The notes beneath the pieces are model-generated. The model searched no databases, was not told where the DNA came from, and saw only the letters and a list, made by a program, of their open reading frames with translations. The translations under genes were made by a program, and so were the position numbers. A stretch of 64,000 bases of DNA from the NCBI RefSeq assembly GCF_963678975.1, contig NC_089275.1, forward strand, positions 19,232,220 through 19,296,219, written 5' to 3'. Positions 50,690 to 62,603 of the stretch are shown here, piece after piece. This stretch comes from Dysidea avara (taxonomy: Eukaryota > Porifera > Demospongiae > Dictyoceratida > Dysideidae). How positions within the stretch are numbered: the first letter of the stretch is position 1; the number at the start of each line of letters is the position of its first letter.

Positions 50690-52052
50690 TTGTAACATGT
50701 TGACTTGTGAGAGTGTCAGACTGGCTGCATACCAGCGCTACCAAGCTATATAGTCCGCTATTACACTGTGGATCCTTGCTACTACTGCAGAGTATCATAC
50801 TGTTGCACATCTGTTTGGGGTAGCTAGGTGTACGGTATGTTTGATTTTTCATGAAACATGCAATGCTATAGTTCAAAATTAATGCCTGTTTACATATTTT
50901 TTCCAACTGGTGATGAATTAAAGGAAGTTGTTAAAGAGAAGTGGGATATTCCACAATGTGCAGGTTCCATTGATGGGTCCCACTTTCCAGTAACACCTCC
51001 CTTAATGAATCACATAGATTATTACAACAGATAGGGTTTCTATTCAGTTATAGTACAAGCTGTAGTTTACCAAAACTGTCTGTTTAGAAATATTTGCGTG
51101 TGTTGGCCAGAAAGTGTCCACGATGCAACAACTTTTGCTAATTCTGTGCTTTATAGTAAAGTAAGTGTTGGGGAAATTCTGCAAGGTAGCAGTTTACAGT
51201 TTCATGCCAGTGAGATACCAGGGGCGGATCCAGGAGCTGGCAAGGGGAGGGACACAAACAGACTAAGTTGTAGCTGGTTGGGGAGAGCCAGATTCTCTTG
51301 TTAGCTAGTTGCTGCATTTTTGAAGCAACAAATAATCACCTCTTAGTAGTGTCTCACTGTTGATTTTTGCCATTTTGGCCTTTGAAGATGGTTGTGAAGT
51401 CTTAAAAGCTATTTAAAGGCCCTGCATGTCTTAAGCAACAGCAACATGATAATTATTTTTAGAGGCGCTTAGTACGCACGAAGGTGCTGGGTGACTTTCA
51501 TAGCTAGTTTAACTTTGGTTTGAGGTGAATTTTAAATATTTTCATGAGTTGTGTAAACTGATCTTGGCCTGACAAAGTTTAGTATTTTAATCAGAAGTAT
51601 GGCTGGCTCCTCCACAAGGTGAGAGGCATTTGTCCCAAATGTGGATCCGCCATTGGATACCTATACTCCTAATAGGAGATAGTGCTTACCCAATTAAATC
51701 ATGGTTGATGAAGTCATTTCCCCACTCACCAACATTAACTGATCAGCAAAAGGCATTTAATTACTGGCTGTTAAGAGCAGGAGTTGTGGTCAAGATGGCT
51801 TTTGGTAGGCTAAAAGCACACTGATGTCGATTGTCAAAACAGATCGATGTACACATTGACAATGTTCCACATGTTATCACAGCTTGCTGTGTGTTACACA
51901 ACATGTGTGAGGTGCATGGGGACACCTTTAATGAAGAGTGGCTGCAAGATAGTAGTTCTGAGGATAGCAGTGAGCCTGACATCACTGATGATCATTATGG
52001 CAGCAATGGCACATCAGTTTGGAATGTACTAGTACAATATTTATCATCATAA
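50690..52052 (+). pseudogene. PIF/Harbinger transposase (HARBI1-like), dead
   Basis: Blocks in order: a helix-turn-helix-like part (ITLWILATTAEYHTVAHLFG), a TAA or frame change near 50880, DIPQCAGSIDGSHFPVTPP with the first catalytic Asp in SIDGSH, a TAG at 51032-51034, CWPESVHDATTFANSVLY, an inserted hAT element (51219-51656), LLIGDSAYPIKSWLMKSF with the second Asp, and VVVKMAFGRLKAH followed by CCVLHNMCEVHGD, where the Glu expected in the NAFG motif position is Lys. The order and spacing are those of the DDE domain of Harbinger transposases. Two stops, the insertion and the changed acidic residue make it inactive. Confidence 0.85.
51219..51656. mobile_element. hAT-like MITE inserted in the Harbinger transposase
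   Basis: Left end CAGGGGCGGATCCAGGAG, right end GTGGATCCGCCATTG. GATAC flanks both sides (51214-51218 and 51657-51661). The transposase frame before the insertion continues in the same frame after it, consistent with a late insertion. It belongs to the same family as 59864-60171. Confidence 0.8.
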
Positions 52053-52307
52053 CTTCATTGAATGTTTAACACACTAGTATACACGTACATTCACAGGTAC
52101 CACACATACATGTTTCACCATGTTAAATGAGATCTTTTACATGTGTACACAAGAAACCACTCGTATTAAAAAGTGATTTATAACATGTATCATGTGATAA
52201 TATAAGCATAATACTCACAGTAGCCATAGGTTTTATTGCATTATTCTGGCTGTGATGAAAGTGGGAAAGGGTGATATGTGGTAAACGCCCAGCCATCATC
52301 ATTCGCA

Positions 52308-52951
52308 TCATCTGCATCTGAAATTCTTGGTAGTTTTGCTCTCCTGGAATTCCATCTGCCTTTCTTTCATTTCCAAAAACATCTTCTTTGACTCTTTCAG
52401 TCCATCAGCAGCTGTCTTCATCGTCTTTGTGATAACTTCTTCAGTAATCTCTCCTTTATTGCCCTTTCTCTTCTTGCCCTTAATTCCACTTGAATTCTTT
52501 TCTTTAGTAGCAACAATTGGCACTCACCCTCATCTGCATCATCATTATTAGAGAGCCCCTTATCATGTTCCTCAACTCTCCCAGGCTCTTCATCTGAACT
52601 TAACTTTTCTGTAGAGGCTGAGGAATCTAAAGTATCATTCACCACTGGTGGATTGTCTGGGGTTTTTTCCCCACTATTTCATTAATCTCGTCAGAAAACT
52701 TCATTTTTTTATGGTCATTTTCAGTCTGTTTGTTCTTATCCTTTACCATTTTTGTATTCTTGCCTCAGTTTCCTCATTTTACAACGACATTGCTAACCAG
52801 TTTTTTCGATTCCACATATCCTCAGTTCTTCAGCCACATTGTCATATACTTGTTTATTTCTCTTTGAACCCTCCAGTTGTTCCTGCATGTTTTGGTCTCC
52901 CCATATCTGGATTAACCTCAGTACTTGACTGTCGATCCAGGCGGTAGCCAT
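52308..52951 (-). pseudogene. Harbinger Myb/SANT-like accessory protein, dead
   Basis: From an ATG at 52951 it encodes MATAWIDSQVLRLIQIWGD and SKRNKQVYDNVAEELRICGI, the trihelix/Myb-like DNA-binding domain typical of the second Harbinger gene, then TG followed by a stop and QCRCKMRKLRQEYKNGKG. After two further frame changes come an acidic stretch and a lysine-rich C-terminal helix (ITEEVITKTMKTAADGLKES). It converges with the transposase at 50690-52052, about 0.25 kb apart. In active elements this protein brings the transposase to the ends. The boundaries of the whole element were not found. Confidence 0.78.
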
Positions 52952-53470
52952 GCTGTCAAGACTCACGTGAACAAGCTACAAGTCCCCTCCTATCTTCCCT
53001 CCATTCACATCAGACAGATTGAATCGTTAGGTTAGTTGTGTTTATACTGGAACATGAATCAACCCTGATCGAACCAGACTGACATCTCCAGCAGGTCCAT
53101 TCCAGCACAGTTCGGTATGGTTCGATTCACACTTACATTAAGGGAAATTTCGCTCTGGTTCGTGATAGTTCGAACTGAGAGCCTAGTGTTAACGGGCTGT
53201 AAGTAATAAGGCATGCTCATTTTAATGCTCACTGTGACAAAAACTGTCAATAGTGAGCTAAAGCACAATGTTTGTTATAACAAAGATCATCAATAGTGTG
53301 GAGCTGATATGGTAGAAATAAAATTTGAAATACTGGGTAAAGAATGAATCCTCAAGGGATATATTGTAGCAAAGTATGAATAAGAAATTGCATGCTAATC
53401 ACACAATAGCTTTATACATTGTAGTGAATATGCTGCCTAGTTTGACAAAACTAAGAGGTATATACAAATA
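52952..53470. other. Right flank of the Harbinger remnant
   Basis: Contains GTTCGGTATGGTTCGATT, GGTTCGTGATAGTTCG and related words, reminiscent of subterminal repeats of a DNA transposon, but no convincing terminal match with the left flank (50400-50690). No gene. Confidence 0.4.
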
Positions 53471-53737
53471 CAAGTTAAAGGAAAAATTAGAAATTTTAAG
53501 TTCGATTAGGGATCATAGAAAAAAAAAAAGTAAGGAAACAAGGGAGGTCACCTACACCTGCAGATACACTAGTGAACATTTAATCCCTAATTCAGTCTAT
53601 ACCCCAAGACCAAGACTGAATTAGGGATTAAATGTTCACTAGTGTATCTGCAGGTGTAGGTGACTTCCCTTGTTTCCTTACTTTTTTTTCTATGATCCCT
53701 AATCAAACTTAAAATTTCTAATTTTTCCTTTAACTTG
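53471..53737. repeat. Foldback, about 126-bp arms
   Basis: CAAGTTAAAGGAAAAATTAG at the left edge and its complement at the right edge bound two nearly identical arms that meet around 53604 with a loop of about 14 bases. The arm contains GATTAGGGATCATAGAAA, the same end seen alone at 34130-34195 and in 15345-15435. It forms the left part of a composite that continues to about 54700. Confidence 0.82.
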
Positions 53738-54700
<963 letters not shown>

Positions 54701-54865
54701 GAGTCTAATGTGAGATAGACTCTTATTTTGTGTACGTATAATTATAATTGTATGGATGGAGGTTATGAGAATGTGTGCCCTACCATCACTGAAAGTCTAA
54801 CTACACTACTGTTTTGATGTTATGGTCTGTCATTCTGTGATCAGATGATTTAGTGCATACATATA

Positions 54866-55498
54866 TGTGACTGTGTCAACAAAAACTCGTCTAGTTTGCA
54901 CAAGCATGCGTTTTGAGAAAAACATTTTAAAATAAATAATTGGTGAAATTACACGTATTACAAAGAAAATTTTATGCAATATTTATTCAAACCATTGCTT
55001 AGAAAAGACAGTCTTGAATTGACTAAACTTACACACCATCTTATTTGCCTACTCATGGGGAGTTCAAATATCTTTGTTTTGTTTTTGTAGTCCCAATGGT
55101 TTGTATGTTACATACGTTTGTTTATGATGCGGTAGACGTAAACAAAATCACCATCATTTTTTCAGTAAAACCGTCTTCATACATCTATGCACAATTGACC
55201 GCAGGGCTAAAACTATACCTTGGTCGATCTGCCAATCCATGGTAAACACTGTAAGCCAAATCCCAACTCTGTAGGCTAATTTAAATGGAAGTTATAGCTG
55301 CAAATGTAAGCACCTGTAGTTTATTTTTAGTATAGTCACTGTACAAATTGATTTCCTTGCTCTCCCTACTGTCTAGTGCTGTGAATCCAAAACTACTCAC
55401 CATAATCCACTGAGACTTTGGCAAACCACTCCTTGGAGATAATGCTGAGAAAATGAAAAGAAATTCGGTAGTTGTGCAAACTAGACAGGTTTGTCACA
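54866..55498. mobile_element. TIR element, diverged TGTGAC family, 633 bp
   Basis: Left TGTGACTGTGTCAACAAAAA ... CTAGTTTGCACAA; right TTGTGCAAACTAGACAGG ... TTGTCACA. TA is present on both sides. The inner part of the inverted repeat differs from the 12908 and 26464 elements, so it is a separate subfamily. It is in the TRIM-B intron; positions 55499-55891 show nothing more. Confidence 0.65.
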
Positions 55499-55891
55499 TA
55501 TACTCAGCAACACATTAGGATATGATTTTTACTTTTATCACTGCAACACCATCAATGACTAAGAAAGGCTGAGGTGGTAGCAGTTGGACATCCTGTTTCT
55601 CTAAGGGGATCTTGTTGCCACCTGCAGATGCAATGATACTTGGCACCAAATTTTGTGGCAGTTATTATTCTAGTTTGTATGGTCATGAGAGTTGAGAAGC
55701 ATGCATGAAATGGATTGAGTTCAGTGGATCACGTTCACATTTTTTAAACTTGTAATTCAAAAGGGTTAACCATGGGTTCCACATTGATAAGTGGGAAAAG
55801 GGAAGTCTTCATGTACCCTACTATACTGTACTGTTATGTTTCACTATCAGTATCATAGCACACATATGTACGTACATGATTTCCAACTCAC

Positions 55892-56313
55892 TTGAATGGA
55901 CTTCCTGGGATTGGTTTACCTGCTACTAGTACAGACAAGGTGTGAACTCCACAAACCCTGGGAGTATATGAGACTTCATACTGACCATATCCAGTATCTT
56001 TGATGGTAGCTGATTCAGTAAGGTGAGGTTTACCATGGTAATGAATTTCAACTGTGATACGATCTGCTACATTTGGAACACCTTGACCACATGAATTCTT
56101 GGCTTCGACTAAAAAGTTTGTTACGTTTGTTCTTTTAAAGGGAAAATGGAATTTCATCTTGCTTACAAAGCACTTTTGTACATCGACGGTTGCAAATGTT
56201 CCTATGCAGGAAAACACTTTTCTTAACTGATCAAGGTCAAATTCTATCTTTTCTTGCTCATAAACCACAGGCTTTAAATGCGTCTTGTTCTTCATTTCTT
56301 TCAGTTTATCTCT
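55892..56313 (-). CDS. TRIM-B exon 1 distal part: filamin-type repeat
   Basis: Open in the same frame directly after the TGA. It encodes the end of the helical region and a filamin/ABP280-like repeat with the typical GYGQYEVSYTPRVCGVHTLS and AGKPIPGSPFK motifs. It is strongly diverged from the matching part of TRIM-A although the DNA just upstream is nearly identical. The donor AA|GTGAGT is intact. Confidence 0.75.
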
Positions 56314-57300
56314 TCACTCCAACATTGATCTCTTCATGGCCAACACATCCTTGTTGACACCTCGTTGTAGTTTGTCATCAATGAAACTCCAGCAGCTCTT
56401 CAGCTGGCTTAATAAGAAACACAGTTCATCTTCTTGTACTATTAAGCCTTTATCCTTTCCCTCTGTATCCTGTGTGATCTGTTGGTGTAACTGTCTCTTT
56501 CGTTCATCTAAAGCAGCATGGAGGGTATGAAAGGCATCATCCAACCTGTGCAAGTTTTCTTCTTTCCTGTTCTTCACATCTTGTCTTTTGCTCTTTACTC
56601 CATTGACGGTTCCTTCTACTTCATCTATTAGTTGCTGGATACCAGGGAGAGCTTCCTTCAGTATCTTCTTCTCACCATCCACAGCATCAGAGATCACATC
56701 ATAGTCATGGTCCTTGTGTTTCTTGATGATGCAGTCTCGACAGATCAGCACATCTTCACACCTGCAGTACAACTCTAGTGGTTTGGTAGGGTGGGAATGA
56801 CACATCTCTACCTTCTCTGGTAAGATGGATGGAATGTCAGTAGCACTGCCTTTCTTCAGATCATCCAGTGAGTGTAGTTTGTGCCTACTGGTGGTTTTAT
56901 ATTTTCTATGCGCTTTCTCACAAAAATCACACAAGAATATAGCACACTCACTACATAACGATGTTGCTACTTCTCCATCTTCGCAATTTTGACATATGGG
57001 CGTGACTTTCTTATTGCTTGCTTGCTCTTGTAGACGCACGATCTCCACCAGACGAACGGCTGAAAAATGCGATGGTAATTCTTCTATAGCACATGGAGTA
57101 GATAGCGCAACTTTCCCTCTGCACAATGGACATTCGAGCTCACGTTTTGAAGCCTCCAAGTATGGCAATCGACCCAACCATTCTTTAAGGCAGCCAGTAC
57201 AAAAAGAATGAAGACACGGAAGTATCTTGGGATCGTTTAGGAGATCTTGACAAATAACACAAGTGAGCTCTTCTTTCACCTTTTCCCAGTTAGTTGCCAT
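56314..57300 (-). CDS. TRIM-B truncated product, RING/B-box/coiled coil, 328 aa
   Basis: Reading from the conserved ATG (context GAATTATGGCA), the frame runs to the TGA at 56316-56314 and ends KRSMLE. It holds a complete RING, both zinc-box regions (NCEDGEVATSLCSECAIF, then CHSHPTKPLELYCRCEDV and CRDCIIKKHKDHDYD) and most of the coiled coil. It lacks filamin and NHL. From the coiled coil to the stop it is almost identical to TRIM-A. If translated, it could still dimerise with full-length partners; that is inference. Confidence 0.7.
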   Translation of the reverse strand: MATNWEKVKEELTCVICQDLLNDPKILPCLHSFCTGCLKEWLGRLPYLEASKRELECPLCRGKVALSTPCAIEELPSHFSAVRLVEIVRLQEQASNKKVTPICQNCEDGEVATSLCSECAIFLCDFCEKAHRKYKTTSRHKLHSLDDLKKGSATDIPSILPEKVEMCHSHPTKPLELYCRCEDVLICRDCIIKKHKDHDYDVISDAVDGEKKILKEALPGIQQLIDEVEGTVNGVKSKRQDVKNRKEENLHRLDDAFHTLHAALDERKRQLHQQITQDTEGKDKGLIVQEDELCFLLSQLKSCWSFIDDKLQRGVNKDVLAMKRSMLE

Positions 57301-57742
57301 AATTCTAATTCTGCGAGTTTTTAGAATTAGTGAAATACCATGCATACGGCAGCGACAACTCGCAAAATTTTCTTCTGGCAGACTTCAAGTATAAAGAAAT
57401 GTAACACTCGCAGAAATTTAAGCTCGTAAAAGTTTAGGCCTCGCAACGGCCTGGTACGGCTGCCTCTTCAATTACATTTAAGGGGCAGCCAGAGGCGAGG
57501 CCAGAGGAATCTCCGTGGGTTTTTACCCGCGAAGACTTTATTTTCGCAAACATTGGCTATCCGCGGTAATTAAATTCGCGCTTACTTATGTTTTCTTGCC
57601 CTGAACTCTACATATTGAATATTGTGCCACCATAATAATTTACAGAATTGTGGTACAACTACACATACAGAAAACTTTGGCTTGCAATTCTGAGGGTCTA
57701 CCAGACACCATGCATGCAGCTCCGGTAGCCTATGCAGTTAAC

Positions 57743-57844
57743 TAGTCTCGCGTGGCCAGACCGCTTTTTCTTCGCCACGGCGCTTATCGATTAGAGATTA
57801 TAAGCGCCGTGGCGAAGAAAAAGCGGTCTGGCCACGCGAGACTA
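57743..57844. mobile_element. MULE-like palindromic MITE, 102 bp
   Basis: An almost perfect palindrome: TAGTCTCGCGTGGCCAGACC at the left end and its exact complement at the right, with a loop of about 12 bases. The 9-bp duplication GCAGTTAAC lies at 57734-57742 and 57845-57853. It shares the TAGTCT start and duplication length with the elements at 19672 and 30165. It lies 0.4 kb upstream of TRIM-B. Confidence 0.9.
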
Positions 57845-57858
57845 GCAGTTAACTAAGT

Positions 57859-58170
57859 CAGGCCTGCCAACCTGGAAAGTAAAAAAATCTTGAGATTTCT
57901 GTACCTTTATTGTAGTATTGCAGTGTGTAGTAAAAAAAAAACTGGTAGATGCTATGCTGAGACCAAAAAAAAAAAAAAAAAAAGGTCTCGACTTTTTAAA
58001 CTTGAAATCCGTGACATTCGCGCTACAAACCGTGAGATTCTATCCAACAAAGGTTAGTGAAACCGTGAGAGTTAGCAGACCTCAAAAACCGTGAGTTTCG
58101 ATCTGTTGCCCTTCAGCAGGGTAGTCAAACCGTGAGACTCACGGTAAACCCGTGAGAGTTGGCAGGCCTG
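57859..58170. mobile_element. TIR element, CAGGCCTGCCAAC ends, 312 bp
   Basis: CAGGCCTGCCAAC and GTTGGCAGGCCTG are perfect inverted ends. CTAAGT occurs directly before (57853-57858) and after (58171-58176). The ends resemble hAT elements, but the visible duplication is 6 rather than 8 bases. Inside are several ACCGTGAGA words and an A-tract of about 20 bases bracketed by GAGACC and GGTCTC. Confidence 0.78.
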
Positions 58171-58208
58171 CTAAGTATAGTCATCTAATTACAATTATCT
58201 AAAACAAC

Positions 58209-58560
58209 TTACAAATAAGTATAATTGCTTGGTGCAGGAGTCTTGGAGTATCGAGAACAAGGGCACAAGCAATGAAATCTACAGGGAGTATTGTCAAAAT
58301 TGGCTAGAAAATAGTTCCATAGAAATTTATTCAGCTTTACTTTGATGACTTCTAAAGATTGAGACAAGTCAATTATTGGTAAGGAATTCCACAGTCTGGG
58401 TAGGCAATAAAAATATAAATCCATAATAGGGTTGGTGTGGGTTGTCTTGGGGGTAGAGCTTGGAGCCAGCAGATCTTGCAGTACCAGTAGTGAAATTAAC
58501 ATAGTTATGTATGTCGAATTTATCAGATGGATGTTTGATGGATTTGATTCATGCCGCCAC
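58209..58560 (-). pseudogene. Non-LTR retrotransposon C-terminal tail
   Basis: The frame contains YFYCLPRLWNSLPIIDLSQS, FLWNYFLANFDNTPCRFHCL and CPCSRYSKTP, ending at a stop near 58209. The RLWNSLP followed by FLW..F..NFD..C.FH..CPC pattern is the familiar end of CR1/L2-like LINE open reading frames. The upstream reverse transcriptase is absent, as expected of a 5'-truncated insertion, although a few Leu-rich residues further up may belong to it. Confidence 0.75.
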
Positions 58561-59530
58561 GAAATGAGAACAAACCGTATATCTGCACATGTAGCTATGG
58601 TTTGTAACATGTGTCCAATGTATTGTACGTAATTGTATGCTTTAAATGTCACTCAAATCAATGATTCAAAAAACTGTAAGCCTGTATGCTACAAATTTGG
58701 AACAATATTAAAATATAAAATATAAAAAAAACAAAAGTAAGAGGCTTTAAGAATTTAAACTGTTAGATGAATTAGCATTTCCAACATAGTCAGGTTACTG
58801 AGGTTTTCATCCAAGTCTTTCACACTAAGTTTAAGAAAAAGGTAACTATATTTTGCTGTGTACAGTGGAACTTCTTTTTGGACACCTTGTGACCAAAGTG
58901 GCCTAATAATGTGTGCACTAAATAATAGAAAATGGCACTATGGACAAGTGTTACGGTGTCCTCATTTCAGAATGTCTAGTTTTTTAATACACTTTCAGTG
59001 GGTCTGCTACAAACAAGGTGCATGCAAGCTGGAATGTGTGCAAATTAATCTGCTATGGCTGCAGAAACGGACTGAAGCAAATGATGACATCAAGCATGGT
59101 CTTTACAGTGGCAGATTCAGAGGGGCACAGAGCACATGCCTCCCCTCCTCTACTTAACACAGGTAGCTACAGTCAGCTACCAATAAGCCCAGTAAAATGA
59201 TCATTATAGTACTAAACAACTATAATATTGTAGCAAAGGAGGAGAAAGTAAATTTCTTCTTGGATGTTTTATTAGAGTAGTTGACTCTTCTATTTGAGTA
59301 TTTAATTTAGCTTAATGATGACTAATGGTACAAATACTCATTAAAGCCATCTTTTCAAGGCATTATCACTGAATTTTTGCTAAAGATCATCCAACAAGGC
59401 AGGGGCGGATCTAGGATTTATAAAAGGGGGGGATAACTCATGGTACTAATCTCTTGGGTACACTGTTAGAAATGAAGTGCTATGATAGCACCTAAAAATG
59501 CTATAGTAGCACCTAAAAGTGCTGAATTTT

Positions 59531-59825
59531 CAGGGGCGTAGGCAGGAATTCCAAAAGGGGGGTTCTGCCCTAAGTATAGAATTTCGTAGGTGTGCACATG
59601 TAAACACGTGTACACGTGTAAACATGTGTATTCTTATAAATTCATTCGCAATAGCGAGTAGAGGTACTCGCTTGAATTCCTCTGCCTGAAGACCTGTAGC
59701 TACCCATTTCAGTGGATTTGTGTAAGTTAATTCAGTTCTAGTTAACCAGTATCACGATTTAAAAAACTTAACTCTGAAAAGGGGGTTCGTCCGAACCCTT
59801 TGAACCCCCCCTGGCTACGCCCCTG
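59531..59825. mobile_element. hAT-like MITE, CAGGGGCGTAG family
   Basis: CAGGGGCGTAGGCAGGAATT with AAAAGGGGGGTTC at the left; GAACCCCCCCTGGCTACGCC-type right end. Same termini as 43791-45193. Flanks share ATTTT only. Confidence 0.75.
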
Positions 59826-59863
59826 ATTTTGACTGCTCCGGTCAAAAAAATAGCACCTAGAGG

Positions 59864-60171
59864 CAGGGGCGGATACAGGGGGGGTCAAAAGGGGCTCTTG
59901 ACCCCCCCTCCAAAAATTTTTAGTATACCGAGATCGAGATACTCTAATAGAGCAGTCACAGTAGTAGAACAGTTTGTAGTGAGCTATATAAGGATTTTTA
60001 TGTACTTTATCAGCTATAAATGTGTGGTTGGTGAGGTGGGCAGCTATTGTCAGCTGGCTGTGACCTTTTTTTTTTTTTTTGGTCTCACCTTATCAAACCA
60101 GAGGCAATGTAGTGCCTCTGTTCATTTTTGACCCCCCCCCCCCCCTTTCTATAAGTCTGGATCCGCCCCTG
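59864..60171. mobile_element. hAT-like MITE, GGCGGATC family, 308 bp
   Basis: CAGGGGCGGATACAGGGGGG at the left, CTGGATCCGCCCCTG at the right, and a perfect 8-bp duplication CCTAGAGG (59856-59863 and 60172-60179). This copy fixes the target length of the family. It contains GATCGAGATACTCTAATAGA with the exact dispersed 18-mer at 59941-59958. Confidence 0.9.
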
Positions 60172-60960
60172 CCTAGAGGTGCTACCATAGCACTTCATTT
60201 TCGCATGCTGGAACTAGGGGGGTCTCCCAGGAAATTTTTGAAAAATAGATGCTAAAATACTGCGACATTTCCACATAAAATTCATAATATTTTCTGTCTA
60301 GATATTTTATATACTGTCTTTAGATTATAGGTATGGCTCTCTGAAGCATTTTGTTAATGGAAAAGTTTGGATAGGTATAGACGACCAAGTACATGATGCA
60401 CCCCTCTCACAATTGCACAACACTGAATAGGTGCATGTTAGAATAATAATGTTGAAAGTGGAATTTGTACAATACAAGATTAAATCTGAGAGCATTTTCA
60501 ATGGAAATTGTGTACTTAAGTATTGTCATACATATTAACTACACAAGTAGATGAATGAAGCCCTTTAAACAGACCAATGCACTTCATTGTATGTATAGGT
60601 ACAGACAGATTTGGAAAAATTCCATAACAGAATCAACTATATGATTCCAGTGAATGTTCTATTAGAGTAGTTAGGCGACTGCTCTATTAGAGTATCTCGA
60701 TCTTGTACACCTCCAAAACTGATCCGGGTCCTTCACGTTGCATAAACTTTAGCATAAATCCACTGATAATGCCTTGGAAAGATGTTTATAAGGTGGGTTT
60801 ATGAGTATTTGTATTATTAGTGATCATATAATTATGCTAAGACAAAATTTCATTATAATACTCCAGCATATTGATCAAGTAAGGCCTAAAAGTAAAGTGG
60901 GAGGGGGGGGGGGGGTTGCGCTTCAGCCCCCAAAGCCTTCCCTCCCTGGATCCGCCCCTG

Positions 60961-62178
60961 AAGAATGATCTCTTCTGATTTCAAGTATCTTAATAATTAA
61001 TATAAGTATCTTAGGAATTCAGTCTTAAATAAAATACACATGGAGCACTGTATGTTTGTATAATTCTAAATTAAGTCTACAACTACAGTAATGTCAGAAA
61101 CTATAGTATAACACTCTTAAACTGTAGGACTCTTAACAAATTAACTATAATTATTATAATAATAATAATATAATTGCTATAGTCCATACAAAATATTATA
61201 ACAAACTAACTTGTTGTAGCTCTTTACTACGACAGTGTTCACAAAGTGTATTTTAAACCAACAAGTGTATTGTGGGATCATGCAGCTTCATTCAATGATT
61301 GCACAAAAAGAGTAGCTATCTCTATAAATAGATGCAAATTATCAATAATTATATAGTTAACATAAAATACTCAGAAATATATATTTATATAAGATGATGA
61401 CTTGTTTGAGCTAAAGTTACTTGTAATAAGAAGTATGAGTATATATACTTAAAATATAAAAATAAGAAGTAGCTAATTATGATTATTAAAAAGCAGTGCT
61501 TAGAAATGTAAATGTTGTATTTTACATGAATTTTATATCTTAGAATAGTCTATGCTAATAGAGTAATTCTTGAATTATAAGTAGAGAAAATATTTGATAA
61601 CAATTTTCCTGTATATCCTTTTCTTTGCATTCCCTGTAAAACTATATAAACATATATTCATACACTGTAAGTCATGATGTTTAGTTTTGCAATTTGGATG
61701 TAGATGATGCTGAAGCATCCCCCCCCCAGAAAATTTTATTATGAGCTAGCTAGAGAGTCAGTGGAAGCTACGTAGCTACAGGTGCAATTGCATCTTATGC
61801 ACACATGCATGAAAAGATGGAATGAACAAAAAGGGAAGAACTAATCTCTTCTATAGGAATCAATAAAAGGCAGTAACTTAAAAGTTATTTTATTTCAGAG
61901 ATAAAACTGCTAAACATTGTAATACTCTATAATAGAATAGTCAACTATGTTTCAATAGAACATTCATCATTGAAACTCTTCTTAACTATAAGGAACAGCG
62001 TATAGTAACTATAGTTATGCTGAAATCAAGCCTCTTCTTCATGTAATTTGCATTGACTTGTGCACTGCTATCCAAACATACTGCCATACCAATTGCTTAA
62101 AATTTTAAATTATAGCTACCTTTTATGCACCATGAATCACATGATATCAATTCTTCTTGAAAGACTATAGTTACTATA
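60961..62178. other. Intergenic stretch, nothing recognised
   Basis: Very AT-rich, with TAATAATAAT-type tracts near 61150 and a C-run near 61720. A degenerate form of the dispersed motif (ACTCTATAATAGAATAGTCA) is near 61923. No gene or bounded element. Confidence 0.5.
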
Positions 62179-62603
62179 TAGTGGAACCTCTCTTATCCAG
62201 GCGGTCTGGTACATGCTACTGTCCGTATCTCAGAAATGTCCATAACTAAGAATAACATGCTATTATGCTAAAGTGACTAATTTAAAAACAAAATATTGCT
62301 GTTATTGCTATCAGTTAGTGCCATGCAGTTTAGTGGGCAGAGGGGAAGTCACTACAGAGCATTCATGGTCACTCCCCTGGGCTGTAAAAATGCATATCAC
62401 CTAGCAACCAACTGGTAGTTATTATTAGTAGAATAAACAAGTCACCAAACAGGTAAACAGCAACCTTTCGGCTCCCTCCTTGTGCTTTCATCTAAACCAA
62501 ACTTCATTATGGTCAATAAACTACAAGCCACATGACCAATTTGGGCTGTCCAGACAATGGAGGTGCCCGGATAATAGAGGTCCGGATAAGGGAGGTTCCA
62601 CTG
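62179..62603. mobile_element. pogo/Tigger-like MITE, 425 bp
   Basis: The left end TAGTGGAACCTCTCTTATCC (one base off the CAGTGG start) and the right end GGATAAGGGAGGTTCCACTG are inverted, with TA on both sides. It is the uninterrupted relative of 41823-43603 and shows that element's empty site for the nested insertion. Confidence 0.82.

Larger units (their letters stand above)
59472..60197. mobile_element. TIR element split by two insertions
   Basis: AATGAAGTGCTATGATAGCA at the left is mirrored by GCTACCATAGCACTTCATT at the right. Short copies of GTAGCACCTAAAA occur inside the left part. The elements 59531-59825 and 59864-60171 interrupt it. Confidence 0.65.
59400..60960. mobile_element. Outer hAT-like element of a four-layer nest
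   Basis: Left end CAGGGGCGGATCTAGG, right end CTGGATCCGCCCCTG. A G-run follows the left end and precedes the right end. Everything between is largely other elements (59472-60197 with two insertions of its own). A tandem pair of dispersed motifs lies at 60656-60712. The flanking bases do not show a clear 8-bp duplication, so the ends could belong to two different copies. Confidence 0.6.
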
